Below are positions 38,194 to 50,091 of a stretch of DNA of 64,000 nt, in pieces (positions within the stretch are counted from its first letter, which is position 1; each line of letters begins with the position of its first letter). Source of the DNA: Orthonyx spaldingii. Lineage: Eukaryota; Chordata; Aves; Passeriformes; Orthonychidae. The stretch spans positions 3,760,553 through 3,824,552 of the forward strand of contig VZTJ01004015.1 in the NCBI GenBank assembly GCA_013397795.1. The letters are read 5' to 3'. The notes under the pieces are model-generated. The model saw nothing but the letters and a program-made list of their open reading frames with translations, was not told where the DNA came from and made no database searches. A program made the position numbers and the translations under genes.

Positions 38194-38940
38194 AGCATGT
38201 AACATCAGCTGTTTAATATGCCATGTGTATAGTACACACTCCTAGTTGTGTCATAGCTCAGGTACCCAGCCCAGTGAGGTTCCCAAATTCCAGTGCACAG
38301 ACCAGTAGCAGCCTTCAGATTCCAGCAGGGCCATGGCTGATCATATAGAGTAGACTGTTGTCATGTGCTAGTTTAGCTCCTCGTCTGCCTTCTTTCCATC
38401 TGCTTTGTTTTCATGGAAGCTATGTCAGAAGGCACTGCAATCCTGGTGTTTGCTGAAGAACACCAGGTAGGTAGTGAGCTCAAAGACTAAGCTCATACTA
38501 ACTAATTCTAAATATCTTGCTGAACTGCAGTTCAGAGCATAGCACAGGACTCTGAGAGCTAAACTACCCATGGAGAAGAGAGACCTGGGTGCTTTCAGAG
38601 CAGCTAAGTTACAAGCCTAGGTCTTAGAAGGGTGGAAAACATCCAGTATCTTTTTCTTCTTCACTAGGCTTATAGGTATGCCAGCTGGATTTGGTGACAG
38701 GAAGCTACTGAGCCATCATTAGTGACATAGTGATATTGTGGGGACATACAGAGAAGGCTTTGAGGGATTTAGTTGGCTGTGTTCTGCCTGAGAAGCTTCT
38801 GGTATGGATCGTTCAGGTGATCGAGTATTTACTTGATTTTAACTGATCCAAAATGCTGCTGTCAAAGCCCAGAGGAAATCACAGATTAAATGATGAAATG
38901 TCTATTTCCTGCATAAAAGAAATAAAAGAAATAAAAGGAA

Positions 38941-38978
38941 AAGGGGAGAGGAGAGGAGAGAAGAGAGACATAATTTTT
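38941..38978 (+). repeat. Short (GGAGA)n-like purine repeat, left of the gap
   Basis: AAGGGGAGAGGAGAGGAGAG then AAGAGAGACATAATTTTT: three to four imperfect GGAGA units followed by a non-repeat AT segment right at the gap edge. Confidence 0.8.
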
Positions 38979-39123
38979 NNNNNNNNNNNNNNNNNNNNNN
39001 NNNNNNNNNNNNNNNNNNNNNNNNNNNNNNNNNNNNNNNNNNNNNNNNNNNNNNNNNNNNNNNNNNNNNNNNNNNNNNNNNNNNNNNNNNNNNNNNNNNN
39101 NNNNNNNNNNNNNNNNNNNNNNN
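38979..39123. other. Assembly gap (145 N) inside a GGAGA microsatellite
   Basis: All bases are N. The gap is flanked by GAGGA/GGAGA repeats on both sides, which explains the assembly failure. Both flanks then run into an AATTTTT word (left TAATTTTT immediately before the gap, right TAATTTTTTTT after the repeat). Frames read through it are artefacts. Confidence 0.97.
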
Positions 39124-39165
39124 GAGGAGAGGAGAGGAGAGGAGAGGAGAGGAGAGGAGAGGAGA
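39124..39165 (+). repeat. (GGAGA)n pentanucleotide microsatellite, right of the gap
   Basis: Eight uninterrupted GGAGA units plus a partial one, ending in GAGATACTG. It abuts the N gap and probably extends into it, so true copy number is unknown. Confidence 0.9.
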
Positions 39166-39284
39166 TACTGATAATTTTTTTTTGGTTTTATACTTTTAAT
39201 ACCATTTTGAAAATGGTTACACAATGACAGAAAATACCACCATTTCTTTCAAATTCAATTCTTCCCTTTAGACCCTGGAATAGA

Positions 39285-39470
39285 TAAGCAAATAACAGAC
39301 AGAAAGCAAGTACAGAGTAGGAAAAGTACAAAAAATGAAAAGGAGGTAGTGATGAGATAAATAAAGAGACCACTACACAAAGGAAAAGAAATGACAGATA
39401 GAAAGAAGTCTGGGTGAGAAAGTGAGGGAAAGAAGAAGAATAAGAGAAGCAGAACAAAATAAAGAGCCCA
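39285..39470 (+). repeat. A/G-rich low-complexity stretch
   Basis: Purine-rich on the plus strand (GAAAAGGAGG, GAGGGAAAGAAGAAGAATAA), starting about 120 bases after the GGAGA repeat. It accounts for the hydrophobic, Ser/Phe/Leu-rich minus-strand frames here. Confidence 0.6.
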
Positions 39471-39665
39471 GAATAACCATGTAGGTCATGTAGGAGAAGA
39501 CTGTAGTAAAGGATGGGAAAAGCATGGTCAGCGAAATAAATGAGCAAGAATCAGTGTTTTGAAACAAGGGAATAATTGTGACTGGAAAGCACCTGAAGAA
39601 TGGAACACAATGCCAAAACAGCTGGGGAGAAAGAAACTGAACAACAAAGAGAGTGGAAAATGCAA

Positions 39666-42600
39666 TGGAATATGTGTTTTATGATGCATAAGATTGTGTT
39701 TAGATATCGCATGATTTCGGGTGTTCATGAATGTGCCACTTTTTCATGTAGGTTAGTATTGCCCAAAGTCCTGTGTCGCCCATATCACTCTTTGACTGTA
39801 TTGCCTTTAAAAGCAGAACTGATTTCTTGGCTTAGTTAAAGTCAATGAAAGCTTTACCATTTATGGTAAATTTATGCATCTATCCAGCAGCCCTCTTCCT
39901 CTTATTCCTCCTCCTTCACCCACTCCTTCATACTTGAGTTCTGTAGTAGATGAATAGGCACCATAAAGAGTCAGACTCGGACAACTTTCACATAAAATCC
40001 AACTTCCTAGTGTTCACAAAAGGTTATCTATTCTGACTCTGCCTATCTCCTGCTATCTAATGCAGAGTGAACGCTCTGTTTACATTTCTCATATATTTTC
40101 CAATCTGCATAAGTCACAGTACAGATTAATAGCCCAACAAAAATTTGACCTTCCATTCATTTTGTGTTAAACCCTCTGTTTGAGGGGACACTTCGTATTT
40201 AACAGAGCTAGAATTCTTCTCCCATCATTTCTCAGTGAGAAAAGCATAATCTGCATGCAACCCACTTTAGCAGCTGGCTTCCCCTATATCTCATCTATAG
40301 ATTAAGAGCAAAGATGACATGGACCCCTGAGTTTGGCCTAGACTCCTCATAAAGTTCTATGGGATACATGCAGTTGAGAAAAATCTTGACTAATTTGTAT
40401 TTCTGGGAGAAATTCACATGCAATTCACTGGTTATGATAAATACAAATTAAACAGACAAATTCTCTGACTTAACTTTGAATTTTGGGGTGGATTCAAAAC
40501 TCGAAGCAATGCCATGGAAGTATGAAGGGGAATAAAGTTCATGTGAACAGTAGAATGCAGCATTTATTGTATTTTAATTAGGCCCTATCCCAACCACAGC
40601 TTGGTCACCAGGAGGAGGAGGTAGAGCGTAGATTTTATGCTCTGCTCTGATTCGTGCTTTCAAGCTGGTGTCACATAGGCAGGTCAGCACTGTGTGAGTG
40701 CCCCCATGCAGACAGGGGCCACTGGTCACAGGGCATGAGAGTCACAGCTTTCAGCTCCCTCAGCACCCGTGCTTTGGGGGAGATGCCCATGGCTGCAGCA
40801 GCCTGGCTTTACGCCCTGGGTAAGAGATGCCTGTGGACAACTTGTTAAACACATTCTGCCACCTCAGGGCCAGGACTGCTATGAGGAGATGGAGGACACC
40901 AAACACATAGTTCCTGCAGTGTGGGATGCTGACAGCCCAGCCTGAAGCAATCCAGTTGGTTTTTAATTACAACGCTAGTATTTCTTGCCATGTAAACAAT
41001 AGCCAATATCTTGAGGAGAAGAGAGTATGAGAAGAAGCAAATTATTGTGGGTGGGTGATGGAAAGTTGGAGAATGTTAAGTATAGCAGGGACTGCTAAAC
41101 ACAGCTGCAGGCATTGAAAACATGTTCTCTTCTAATTAGGCTTGTAAAATACAAGGGAGTGGTCTGTACACACCATTGTGGCAGAAGTCCTAATTTCTTT
41201 GTAGCCAGGCATGCCTCTAATGACCATCAGAGTCCTTGGGACATTTAAAGCAGACTTGTGTCCTGCTCTGAAAAGCCCAAGACTAAGTGGGGTGTGACAG
41301 AAAGACCTTCCAGATATTCTGGCAAGATGGTGTCTGGCATTTCTAGGGAATGGGAAGAGTGCTCAGTCCTCAAGATGTCTGTGGTCAAGAAGAAAGGTTC
41401 TCCCTAAAGAGGACCAGCTCTTGGCTGCTGGCTGGGCCAGATGTTGCCTTTCTTGAATCTAAACTCATCTGGGCTGAAAGTAGAGGGATTTCCCTGAAGT
41501 TTCTGGAAGCTGTACTAGTCTTCTACTAAATGAACCAGTGTTTTCTAAGCTGTACTTGTTGACTTCTACTTTGTTATCACTAGGAATTAAATTTTTGACA
41601 ATTGGAGTTTGTCAGTTTGGTTTTGGTCATTTGTGGTTTGGCTTTTATTTGGTTTGGCTTTGTATGCTTTGGTAGGAAGAGTTAATGGTAATGCTGTTGA
41701 ATTTTATAATTATTTTAAGTATAAAGGTCATACAAAGTATTTACTGATTTAGCATCGTAAGAGAAAGAAAACTTGTGCTGGGGAAGAGCTGAATTTATCT
41801 GGAAGTTCTCTGTTATATTTTGTGCTCATTTCCCTTTTCCTTGTACTCTTTGTTAGAGATCTGATTTCTAGAACAGCAGAGATTTCCTTGAAATGAAAAT
41901 GTTTAAAGGAATCCACTAACCATTGTCCTTGTTAGTTGGAAATGAATGCTTATTGATCAGAAATATTGATCTAGCACTTTAGATTAAAACAATACTTTTG
42001 GTAGTGCAGTCAAAAGAGTTTAAAGACTAAAGTAAAAATGTAACTTCCACTGGCTACCAAGTGATCGATCGTAACTGATACCACTGCCTTGGAACATAAG
42101 TTTACTCTGACATCTCTTATCTGCACTGAAGAGTTTGCCCTCATTGCTTTGTGCATTATGTATAAATGATTGATGTCAGCTTTAACATTTTTTAGAAACA
42201 ACTTTCATTGTCTCCTGTGCTTTTGCAGTGCTGAAAATTACTTATAATAAAGAATTTCTCAGCCAGAATGTAGTCATTAAAATAAGAACAGTCTTCAGTA
42301 GCTCTAGCTTATGCCTGCTATTACATTCATACAGCATAGCCCAGAGATAAACAGCCCTAAGTGAATGTAATAAGCCAAATTTTCTCCTCAGTTCCACCTT
42401 TATGATCTCACTCACTTCCGTAGAGGTGGGTAGGTGTGACCAGTCACTGAACCTGCCTCATATCCCTTCTACCAGAGCAAACACTTACTAGTGGAAAAAA
42501 AGGTCAGAAACATTATAAACAAACTCTGGAATATGATGAAGATTGGACGCAACACTTCTACTGTTACTATTACAGGAAAAGAAAAAAAAAAACAACATTA

Positions 42601-45269
42601 TCTGGATAACATAAGGAGCCTGGGAGCCTGTTGCCCATCAGAATTTATTGAGGACTTGATGCAAAAGTAGACAAATGAGGTTGTTAAGTGACGCTTTAAC
42701 TGGAGGCCATAAGAGTTTGTGCAGCTGTGTGTCATGCCTGCCTCTAAAAGGCAATGTGAAATGCTCTGAACTAAAAAATCCTTGTGCCTGGCTTTCAAAG
42801 CAGCAGTCCTGCGGCTGTTAAGAAAAAATATGTGCCTGCTGGGACTGATAATAGCTGATCATCATCACCTATCCCACTGCAATGCTTCCCAGTACACTTT
42901 ATTTTTTGAGCAAGCACAGCATGTATATTTTGCTTTTGCGTGAGGCTAGATTACAGGCAATACTACGTTTACATAATACTGTAGCAATTCTTTTACTGCT
43001 AGCATTTGTGTCTGCTAACTCACAATCAATGACCAGTATCAGTATGTCTGTGTAGAAAATACAGATATTGAATGAATTCATTCACCTGCTTTTCATTGTA
43101 AGCTAAATGTATCTTTCAATACTGGTATGTCTTGCTAAGACCAGTAATAGAAACAGAGACTCAATGTTTCTCTTTAGACATGAAAAATTAGGAGGCAATT
43201 GAATTCAGCACATGATGAGAACCTCAGTATTTTCTCTGGAAAGAAAGTGGGTTTGTATGTGAGTCTTGAGACCCAAAGAACCCCAGAGCAAAATTAACTT
43301 TAAAATGGAATCTGTTGTTCATCTTCAAACCCCTAAACCAATGTATTTCTTCCCTGCCTCTGCTCCTAAGCAGAAGCCATTCTCATATACTGCTCTGTTA
43401 TTTTTTGAACTTTGCAGTGGCCAAGAGAAGGCCCACAGAGGGTAGAGCAACAATTCCCAGATCTCTACTAAAGCAAACTGCATTTGGAAAAGTCCTACAA
43501 CTTCTGACACTGGGAGCAACTCTGGGTTTTCAAGTTATAAACAGGAGAAAAATTTAACCCACTGAGTTTTATTCTTCACATTAGGCATTTCCCAATGGAG
43601 TTGTATCATCACGATATCAATATAAAAACATGGAGAAGGAAATTCTTCAGACTTTGAAATATTTGCAGAGAAGATGTGACTTATCAGTAAATATCTGGTA
43701 AAGTGTGATCTTTCCAGCTGTTCAGGTAGCACTGCTGATTCATATATTTCCCATGTTTTGATTTTCATTTTAAGCCACCATTCCAGGCATTAATGTGTTA
43801 ATTGTCAGGGTTGTATAAATTTTAGTAAAGCCATATTATTTTTGCATGGCAACTATTAAAAATATTTTCCTCTTAATTTCACAAGGGATGCTGAGACTTT
43901 CAGAGTTTTTCCCTCTTGCAGAAGGGAATAATTTAGATTTTCTTCCATCCCTGTCAGAAGTTGAACAGACGAACAAAACAGATTCTTCAGAGACAATTTT
44001 ACATAGAGTTACATCCATCCAATTCAATTATAAATTAAATTGACTAACGAACCATAGCTCATTATGGGAATCAATTACTCAGAACTGTCTTTGGACCAAA
44101 AATGTGGAAAATAAAAAATAATGGTCATACTTCAATATACCAGATTGTCAGTGTTTGAAAGCTCTGTTTTTCTCTAGCTTGGCATAGACCATTGCCAAAA
44201 AGAACTGATAATCATTTCTTTTACTGCTTGTAGAGATGTTCCTGCTTTATAAAGACTAGTTAATTCTTGAGTTTGATCTCTTTGGGACTAGCACCTCGGG
44301 CTTTCTTGAGATGACAGGCCAACCCTAAAGTAATGTCATCACATGAGGATCTTTCAGATCAACTTATGCAAATGTGTTATTAAAAGAAGCTACATTTTAG
44401 CCTCTGGTGCAACCCAAACAATAGTAGTGGAAAATGTTATGAGGTAACATTGGAGGCATTTTCTTAGCAAAATCATTCTTGTGACATAGTTGTAGTTGGC
44501 ACACCCCTCTGGACTGTTTTTAGCTGCAATGTATAGTAAAAGGAAATGTAATAAGAGAAATGAATCCTGTTAGTTTAAGACTGGTGTGAAATGATGATGA
44601 AGGATTATTTAAAGTCCCTAAATAAAGCCCTTAGTACAGAGGTAGAGTGCATACAGAATAGCTGTTTAGTATAGCTGGTAGTACCATTTGAATAAAATAT
44701 GTGGGCCTGGGCAGTGTCAAGGGCAGCCACACAAGTGCACGGTGGGTCACTGCACCAGCACATGAGGATAGATCCAGCACTCCTCCAAAGTATCAGCCTG
44801 CTGGGAAGCGAGGAGAGCAGAGCTCCTCGGAGGCTTTGCCACTTCTTCTGCCATAGCTTCCTCCTGGCTGGTACATGGAGAAATGCAAGTCAAGTAAAAC
44901 ACATTTTATAGTTCATGTGTCAGGCCCCAAGTTGCTGAAATCCCTAACAATTAAGCATTTCCCTTATAGAACTCCGTGTGTATAATTCAGCAGGATTAAA
45001 ACAAAGTTTTTGACTTTCTTTAGCTGTTATGATATTTTGCAAATGAGATAATCCTAATCTCTATGAAGTATGCTTCATTGCTTGGCTATTTAAAAAGCAT
45101 TTCCAACTGGCATGTTGTATAAAATCTTGTTGCATCTTCTCTCCAGCAGGCAGGGCAGGAGGCTGCCTCTCTTGTTAGGGCTTGGCTGTGCTCTCTCAGA
45201 AGCAGTTTTCATGAACAGGAACGGGGGTGACGGGAGGCAGGCTGAGAGTCAGGCAGCCCATTTTACCCT
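39666..45269. other. Non-coding DNA, no gene found
   Basis: No supportable gene. A motif-dense patch at 42600-42830 (GTTGTTAAGTGACGCTTTAA, CCTCTAAAAGGCAATGTG) may be weakly conserved. A perfect octamer ATGCAAAT lies at 44366-44373. The GC-richer patch at 40650-40930 has a GG|GTAAGA donor-like word but no matching acceptor or family. Confidence 0.5.
41614..41672 (+). repeat. T/G-rich imperfect repeat of GGTTTGGCTTT
   Basis: GTTTGGTTTTGGTC, GTGGTTTGGCTTTTA and TTTGGTTTGGCTTTG, then GCTTTGG: imperfect units of about 15 bases. Degenerate minisatellite-like. Confidence 0.6.
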
Positions 45270-45480
45270 GATTATGCTTTAGACCAAACAGTTCAAAATG
45301 AGGCTTATTTGGGAAGTCTAATAGTTAGGTTAATGACCTGTGCCTTCCTTGCCACCATTATTTCTTATAACCTGTCATAATTTTAAAATCTTTCTAATAC
45401 GCATTAAACATTGAATATTAATGAGTTGCAGAAATATTTTAGGCATTTATTAGGGACGTGCTTACTAGAATACCAGTGTT
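45270..45480. promoter_or_regulatory. Candidate conserved non-coding element
   Basis: Runs of distinct words without simple repeat: CCTGATTATGCTTTAGACC, AATAGTTAGGTTAATGACC, TCTAATACGCATTAAACATT and GAATATTAATGAGTTGCAG. TAAT cores recur at roughly regular spacing. Lies about 100 bases before a second, GC-cored block (45590-46040), suggesting one composite regulatory domain. Confidence 0.3.
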
Positions 45481-45589
45481 ATCAGATGGCCAAGACATTT
45501 CCCCCCAGTAATTTCTTTTTCCAGCCCTACTCTTTTTGCACTGATCGGCAGAGCTTTGAGCTGAAATGAGATGGGCATTGCAGCCTGAC

Positions 45590-46040
45590 CGTTACTTAGC
45601 AAAGTCTGCCACCAGTTTAATTTTAACCAATTAGAAGAGCCAATCTTCCTTAGTTCAGAACTATATTAAAAGCTATCACATTCAAAGGCTGGACATGCGG
45701 GCCATTAATGAGGGGTGTCCGGCCAAGGGCTGCCCTCAGCTGTCGCCGGGGCCGTGGCGGGTGCCCCGGCCCACCTGTTGCAGGCGGAGGGGCTCAGCAG
45801 CCGCAGCTTCTGCACGAGGCCTCTGACTGGCCTGTGGGGAATTTGCACTAATTAGAATTAGTTGTCCCTCCGCAGCCCGGCCCCTGACACAAATTGCATT
45901 CTGCAGCTTTTTGTTCCACTTGAGTTCACAGACAAAATAGCCCGTGCCATGTTTGAAATGAAGCAAGGCAATATGAAAGTGTTTTATGTAATTGGTTAAT
46001 ATACTTTAACATTTTAACTAATATCTTTGGTGTTAGTTTC
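45590..46040. promoter_or_regulatory. Candidate conserved element with GC-rich core between AT-rich homeodomain-site flanks
   Basis: The first part holds CCACCAGTTTAATTTTAACC and CAATTAGAAGAGCC. Then 45710-45840 switches to GC-rich sequence with several CpGs (TGTCGCCGGGGCCGTGGCGG). It returns abruptly to TTGCACTAATTAGAATTAGT, an inverted pair of AATTAG sites near 45851, and continues to CTAATATCTTTGG. The minus-strand frame over it (45736-45966) is alanine and arginine-rich with no protein signature. The composition resembles enhancer-associated small CpG islands. Function is inferred. Confidence 0.35.
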
Positions 46041-49000
46041 TCGAAAGGAAATGTGTTTGCTTTCTTCTTCATTTTCTTAATAATTATTTATGATCACACT
46101 GTGGGTAATTTTAATACAAGCTTGTTCAGGTGTCATTAAATCATTGTTGGGTTTGACTGCCTGTGTGAGGAAACAAGTGACCTTTAAAGATGATAGTTTT
46201 TAGTGGAAGCCATGGTAATGGGGAGCTGCAGAAGTACACACTGCACTGGCAAGAAGGAAGAGACCTTTCACACTTACCAAGAAAATAACTTTATTGAATC
46301 ATATGACCAATAAAGAGAATTTGTTTTGAGAAATGTGAAAAGGGCAAGTAAAGGAGGTAAAGGGAACAGTCTGTTGATGAAAATAAGGAGATAGATTGGT
46401 TGAGTGCAGAAGTTGGAAAGTTTCACTCATAAGGCGCTGATGGAAATGAGAGATCCTGCTCATGGCAGAGGCTGACTGCATTAGAGCAGCTCAGCTGCCT
46501 GGTGACACATCTGGCACCCCAGTCAGTGGTGGCACCTCAAGGCACCTGCCTGCAGAGGTGGTGCCTCTCGTCAAACACTGTGCCTGACTGAGACTGGAAT
46601 TGGGACTGGAATGAAAAGGGCATTTAAGTATCCCTGTGGGAATTCAAAGGAAGTCACAAGAACTTCCTCAGAGAGGTAGAAAATCACAAGTACCCTAAAA
46701 TGCTCTTGGTTATTGCTGGGTGATGAATCGGGCATCCACATCTGCCAGCCCCTGGGATGGTAGAACATGCAGGTCAGACTACCAGGGAGTCTGTATCTTG
46801 ATATTGTTGGTATTTAGGTTATGGAAGTGAAATCAAGGCTTGGAATATTCTCTTTGGTGTCCAAAAAAAAAAGGAAGAGTAAAGCAAAAATGCCAATGAG
46901 TCTGCAGAGCTGACGGAATTAGAGCAGATGGAACTCCCATGATTGTTGTCTGGTCCAGGTTTCATTTCATATCCCTTGTCTGTACATTGGTATTTTGTGG
47001 CTCCTCTATTGGTGGCAATCATATTTTTTGGATAAAATTGTAAAATGCATAGAACGGCTTTACAGATATTAGGGAATTGAGTGGGCATGAGGGTTATTTG
47101 TCAGCCCATTGATGATCTCAAATATTTAACTTAATGGATTTTCTTTAAACTTCTCTTCATGTGTATTTTCCTTTGCAAAAGAATATCCCAAGTGGCAGTA
47201 ATGATTTTAACACAAGTAAATTATCAATAGTCATTGGTATATGAATATATTAAGGTATGGGGGTTTTGATTGCTAATTGCTGGCCTGATCCTGTTCTGGT
47301 TAACATCAGTGGTAGATTTCTGCTGGCTGTAAAGGAAGTAGAGTAACTAAGAAATAGGCCTTTTCCTCTGTCTCTGTTAATGATAGATCTCTGAAGTTAT
47401 CATTTTTCTTCAAATTTATTTATTATTTGAATTTCATTTCCCATCTCGTATTTATTGGCATTACGTTCCACATCCTGTTAATGTGTCTAGATTCATTCAT
47501 TAAGTTCTTGCTTAGTTATGATGGTGGTATTTTGCCAACCCCATACACTTAAAACCCATGACTGATAAACCCTAAAAATTATGAAACTATGCTAAATCAT
47601 GAGGTTTTGTAGTAAGTGCGTTTTGGCTCGTCTTATCTCTTTAGTGGTTGTATACAATGTGTATACGATCAGTATACCCAGTGTGCCTGTATTCTATGAT
47701 TTTTTCAAACTTTCCATCGTAACAAAGGCCAGAAATATCATTCTTTTTAGTAACAGCTGAACTTGTTATCTTGCCATGTGACTCTAGAAGCCCACCAAGT
47801 ATCACAAACCACATCAGTACTTCAGTAAAATCGAGCTCCCGGGTCCTTTTGTGGTTAGTTGTATGGCTCCTGCTCTGGTCTTTCCATTTCTAACTCTGAA
47901 ATCAAGCAAGTACACCCAGTATAAATAGCTCTACATATGCACACCACATTCATTTTCATGTGGGTTTGCATAATTTTGAAATCCAGCTTCTGTAAGTCCA
48001 TACTGCAAAAATGCTTCCCTGGGATGGCACAGTGATGAACTTTCGATTTCACTTTTGAAGATCTGCTCTAGTGTAATTTTAAACCAGGGAGAAATTCTGT
48101 CTTTTAAGGAAGAATGTCTTTCTCTGTTTACTAATCCTTGTCCCATGGATATTACTGTATTGTCAATGAGTAAAAATAGATATGGTATTTGGAATTTTAT
48201 GCCACTTCAGCCTGCCACCCCTTTGTAATCTCTTGTCAATGAGATTAGACTGGAGTAGATGTCTGTGTACTGAGTAAATTACTTTTGCTACAAGCAAACT
48301 AGGAGGTTAACTGAATGTTCAGTATTGGCACCAGCTGCTGACCATGTTAGTCATTGCCACTCAGAAAACACAACTGTGTTACTCCACTACAGCAGTGGTG
48401 CCAACTCAGTTAACTCTGTCACTGCCAGTCCACAAAGGGGATGTATTGCACAAAACTGTTTAGTGGTCCAGGTTTTCTCACTTATTCTGTCATTTCAAAA
48501 TATGATCCTGACACCTCAGAAGTTTATTTACGACAAGAAACAAAGAATTTTACCCTGGAGCAATCAGACTCTACAAGTGCAAATCACAGAGGCAGTTGCT
48601 GAGCGTGCTAGGCTCAAATGTGATTCAGCCCCTTTTATTCCCTACTCCCTCCTTTTTCTAGTGGAAGATGCAATCCACGGAACATATAGACCCATCTTAA
48701 GGAAAGCAATTTTTCTATCAGTGCCTCATGTCTTCTTTGCTGTTTGATAGACCTTGTCCCAACAAGAGAACCTCAGTTTTTCTTGGACAATGAACTGGAT
48801 TAAAATCTCTGTCAGTCCTCCCCAGTGGTTGAGCTCTGCTGGGCCAGAAGAAGGAATTGCAGTGCTGAAGCAGCTGGCTCAAAAGGTATTTTAGTTAAGA
48901 ACAGAAGCTGCTAAATGAAGCACTGAGAAGATGGTCTGATTCCAGCTTTAAATGCATACAAAGAGCTTCCAGTTGAATACCTGTGCTTTCAAATATTTCT

Positions 49001-49539
49001 GGCCACAACCACCTCTCATAAGTCACATATTTGGGATATGGTGAAATTAAAAGCAATTCTGAGTCTCAGAGCATGACCATTGTATCATGCTGCCTCTGTG
49101 TATTCTTCCCCTCTTCATCACACATTTGGGAGAGAAAGGGGATAATTTTCAATGGGCAAAACACATTGCAGAATTTCATGGGTCACATTTAGTCCATTTG
49201 TCCCCCACTGGCTACCTGTGAGTAACTACTACTATAAACCATTCAGGTTTTCTCTTCTTCCTTCTTCTCTTCTTCTTCTTTTCCTCCCTATTCTTCTTCC
49301 CTTTCTTTTTTCCCTACATCTTATAATGTCCTCTAGTTATCCAAAGAAACTTACACGAGAGAGGAAAGAAAAAAGAATTTTGGATTTATTCAAATATTAT
49401 TCTTGTTAGCTCCAATATAGCTAATCTGTGTGTGACCTTGGTAGCTTGGTTTTCAAGTAGATGGTCATTTTTTTAAATGAAAAGTTGTCTGTTGCAAAAC
49501 ATGCTGCTAAAAGGAGAATAAAATCATTTGTCAAAATTG
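46041..49539. other. Non-coding DNA, no gene found
   Basis: Contains the 140-codon plus frame 48325-48747, among the longest in the window. It starts in ordinary AT-rich DNA, has no domain, signal peptide or codon bias, and its length is within chance for 64 kb in six frames. The pyrimidine tract at 49248 is listed separately. Confidence 0.55.
49248..49314 (+). repeat. Polypyrimidine low-complexity tract (TTC-rich)
   Basis: Nearly pure C/T with TTCTTC units interrupted by CC, for example CTTCTTCTCTTCTTCTTCTT. It also explains the Leu/Pro/Phe/Ser-rich frame read here. Purine-pyrimidine asymmetry this long can form triplex DNA. Confidence 0.85.
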
Positions 49540-49830
49540 TATGAATTTGTAATTCATAATAGGCAACAGCAATTTAAGGAAATAGTTTTCCACTACTGAC
49601 ACTGCTGTCAAAATAAATGTGGGGAGGATAATTATAGCAATTAACAAAATAGTTAATTATACTTTGTCATAAGATAAGGTTGTTTGATTTCTGATTAGGA
49701 GTAGATCAATAACCAAATATCTCACTGTACATATCTGATTATTACTACAGGGCTAAAGTCATGTATCAATTTTCCAAATTGTGCAAACAGTGGGAAAATA
49801 ATTATCTCAACAGCCAGCTGGTCTGCAAGT
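49540..49830. promoter_or_regulatory. Candidate conserved non-coding element upstream of the 49.9-kb exon candidate
   Basis: Contains TTTGTAATTCATAATAGGC, GCTGTCAAAATAAATGTGGG, GATAATTATAGCAATTAAC, ATAGTTAATTATACTTTG and GGGAAAATAATTATCTC: five TAATTA-type sites in under 250 bases, in non-repetitive sequence. It sits about 70-350 bases before the candidate exon at 49897, so it may be an intronic enhancer or part of a promoter. Inferred from texture only. Confidence 0.3.
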
Positions 49831-49968
49831 CACATTCTTGAATGTGCATCTTCACCCACATAGCTCTGAGGTCTTTCATTGTATTCTGCTCTGCAGGACT
49901 TGGCATCCTGCTGCATCTGGGATACTTTTGAGGAGGACAAGGGATGTTAAATAGCATTAACATTCTTA

Positions 49969-50091
49969 ATGGAAAGTAATACTCTCAGAGAGACTGTGGG
50001 GGAAATTGTAGCAAACCTGGGCAGCTCAGACCTGTGTAACATGGAGGGAAAAACATCTCTCTATGAATGGGTGACTACAAATGAGATTCAG
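49969..50091 (+). CDS. Candidate first coding exon of an unidentified gene (41 codons, exon 49897-50091)
   Basis: A pyrimidine-rich acceptor (TTGTATTCTGCTCTGCAG, ending 49896) is followed 195 bases later by a perfect donor, CAG|GTAAGT (intron from 50092). Within this exon an ATG at 49969 opens a frame running uninterrupted into the donor at phase 0. An in-frame TAA lies upstream, so this would be a 5'-UTR plus start-codon exon. The peptide starts MESNTLRETVGEIV and ends YEWVTTNEIQ. It has mixed acidic and aliphatic residues, no signal peptide and no membrane segment. It reads as protein-like, but I do not recognise the family. A conserved-looking block lies just upstream (49540-49830). No partner exons were found in the remaining 14 kb, which fits a gene with large introns. 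It could equally be a non-coding-RNA exon or chance: one consensus donor by accident in a window this size is not rare. Confidence 0.3.

Noticed and set aside
38853..39227. Frames of 112-124 codons across the gap on both strands
   Set aside because: A third of each is N, and the rest is GGAGA microsatellite read as Gly/Glu/Arg or Leu/Ser repeats.
48325..48747. 140-codon plus-strand frame
   Set aside because: Same reasoning: no recognisable family, signal peptide or coding composition.
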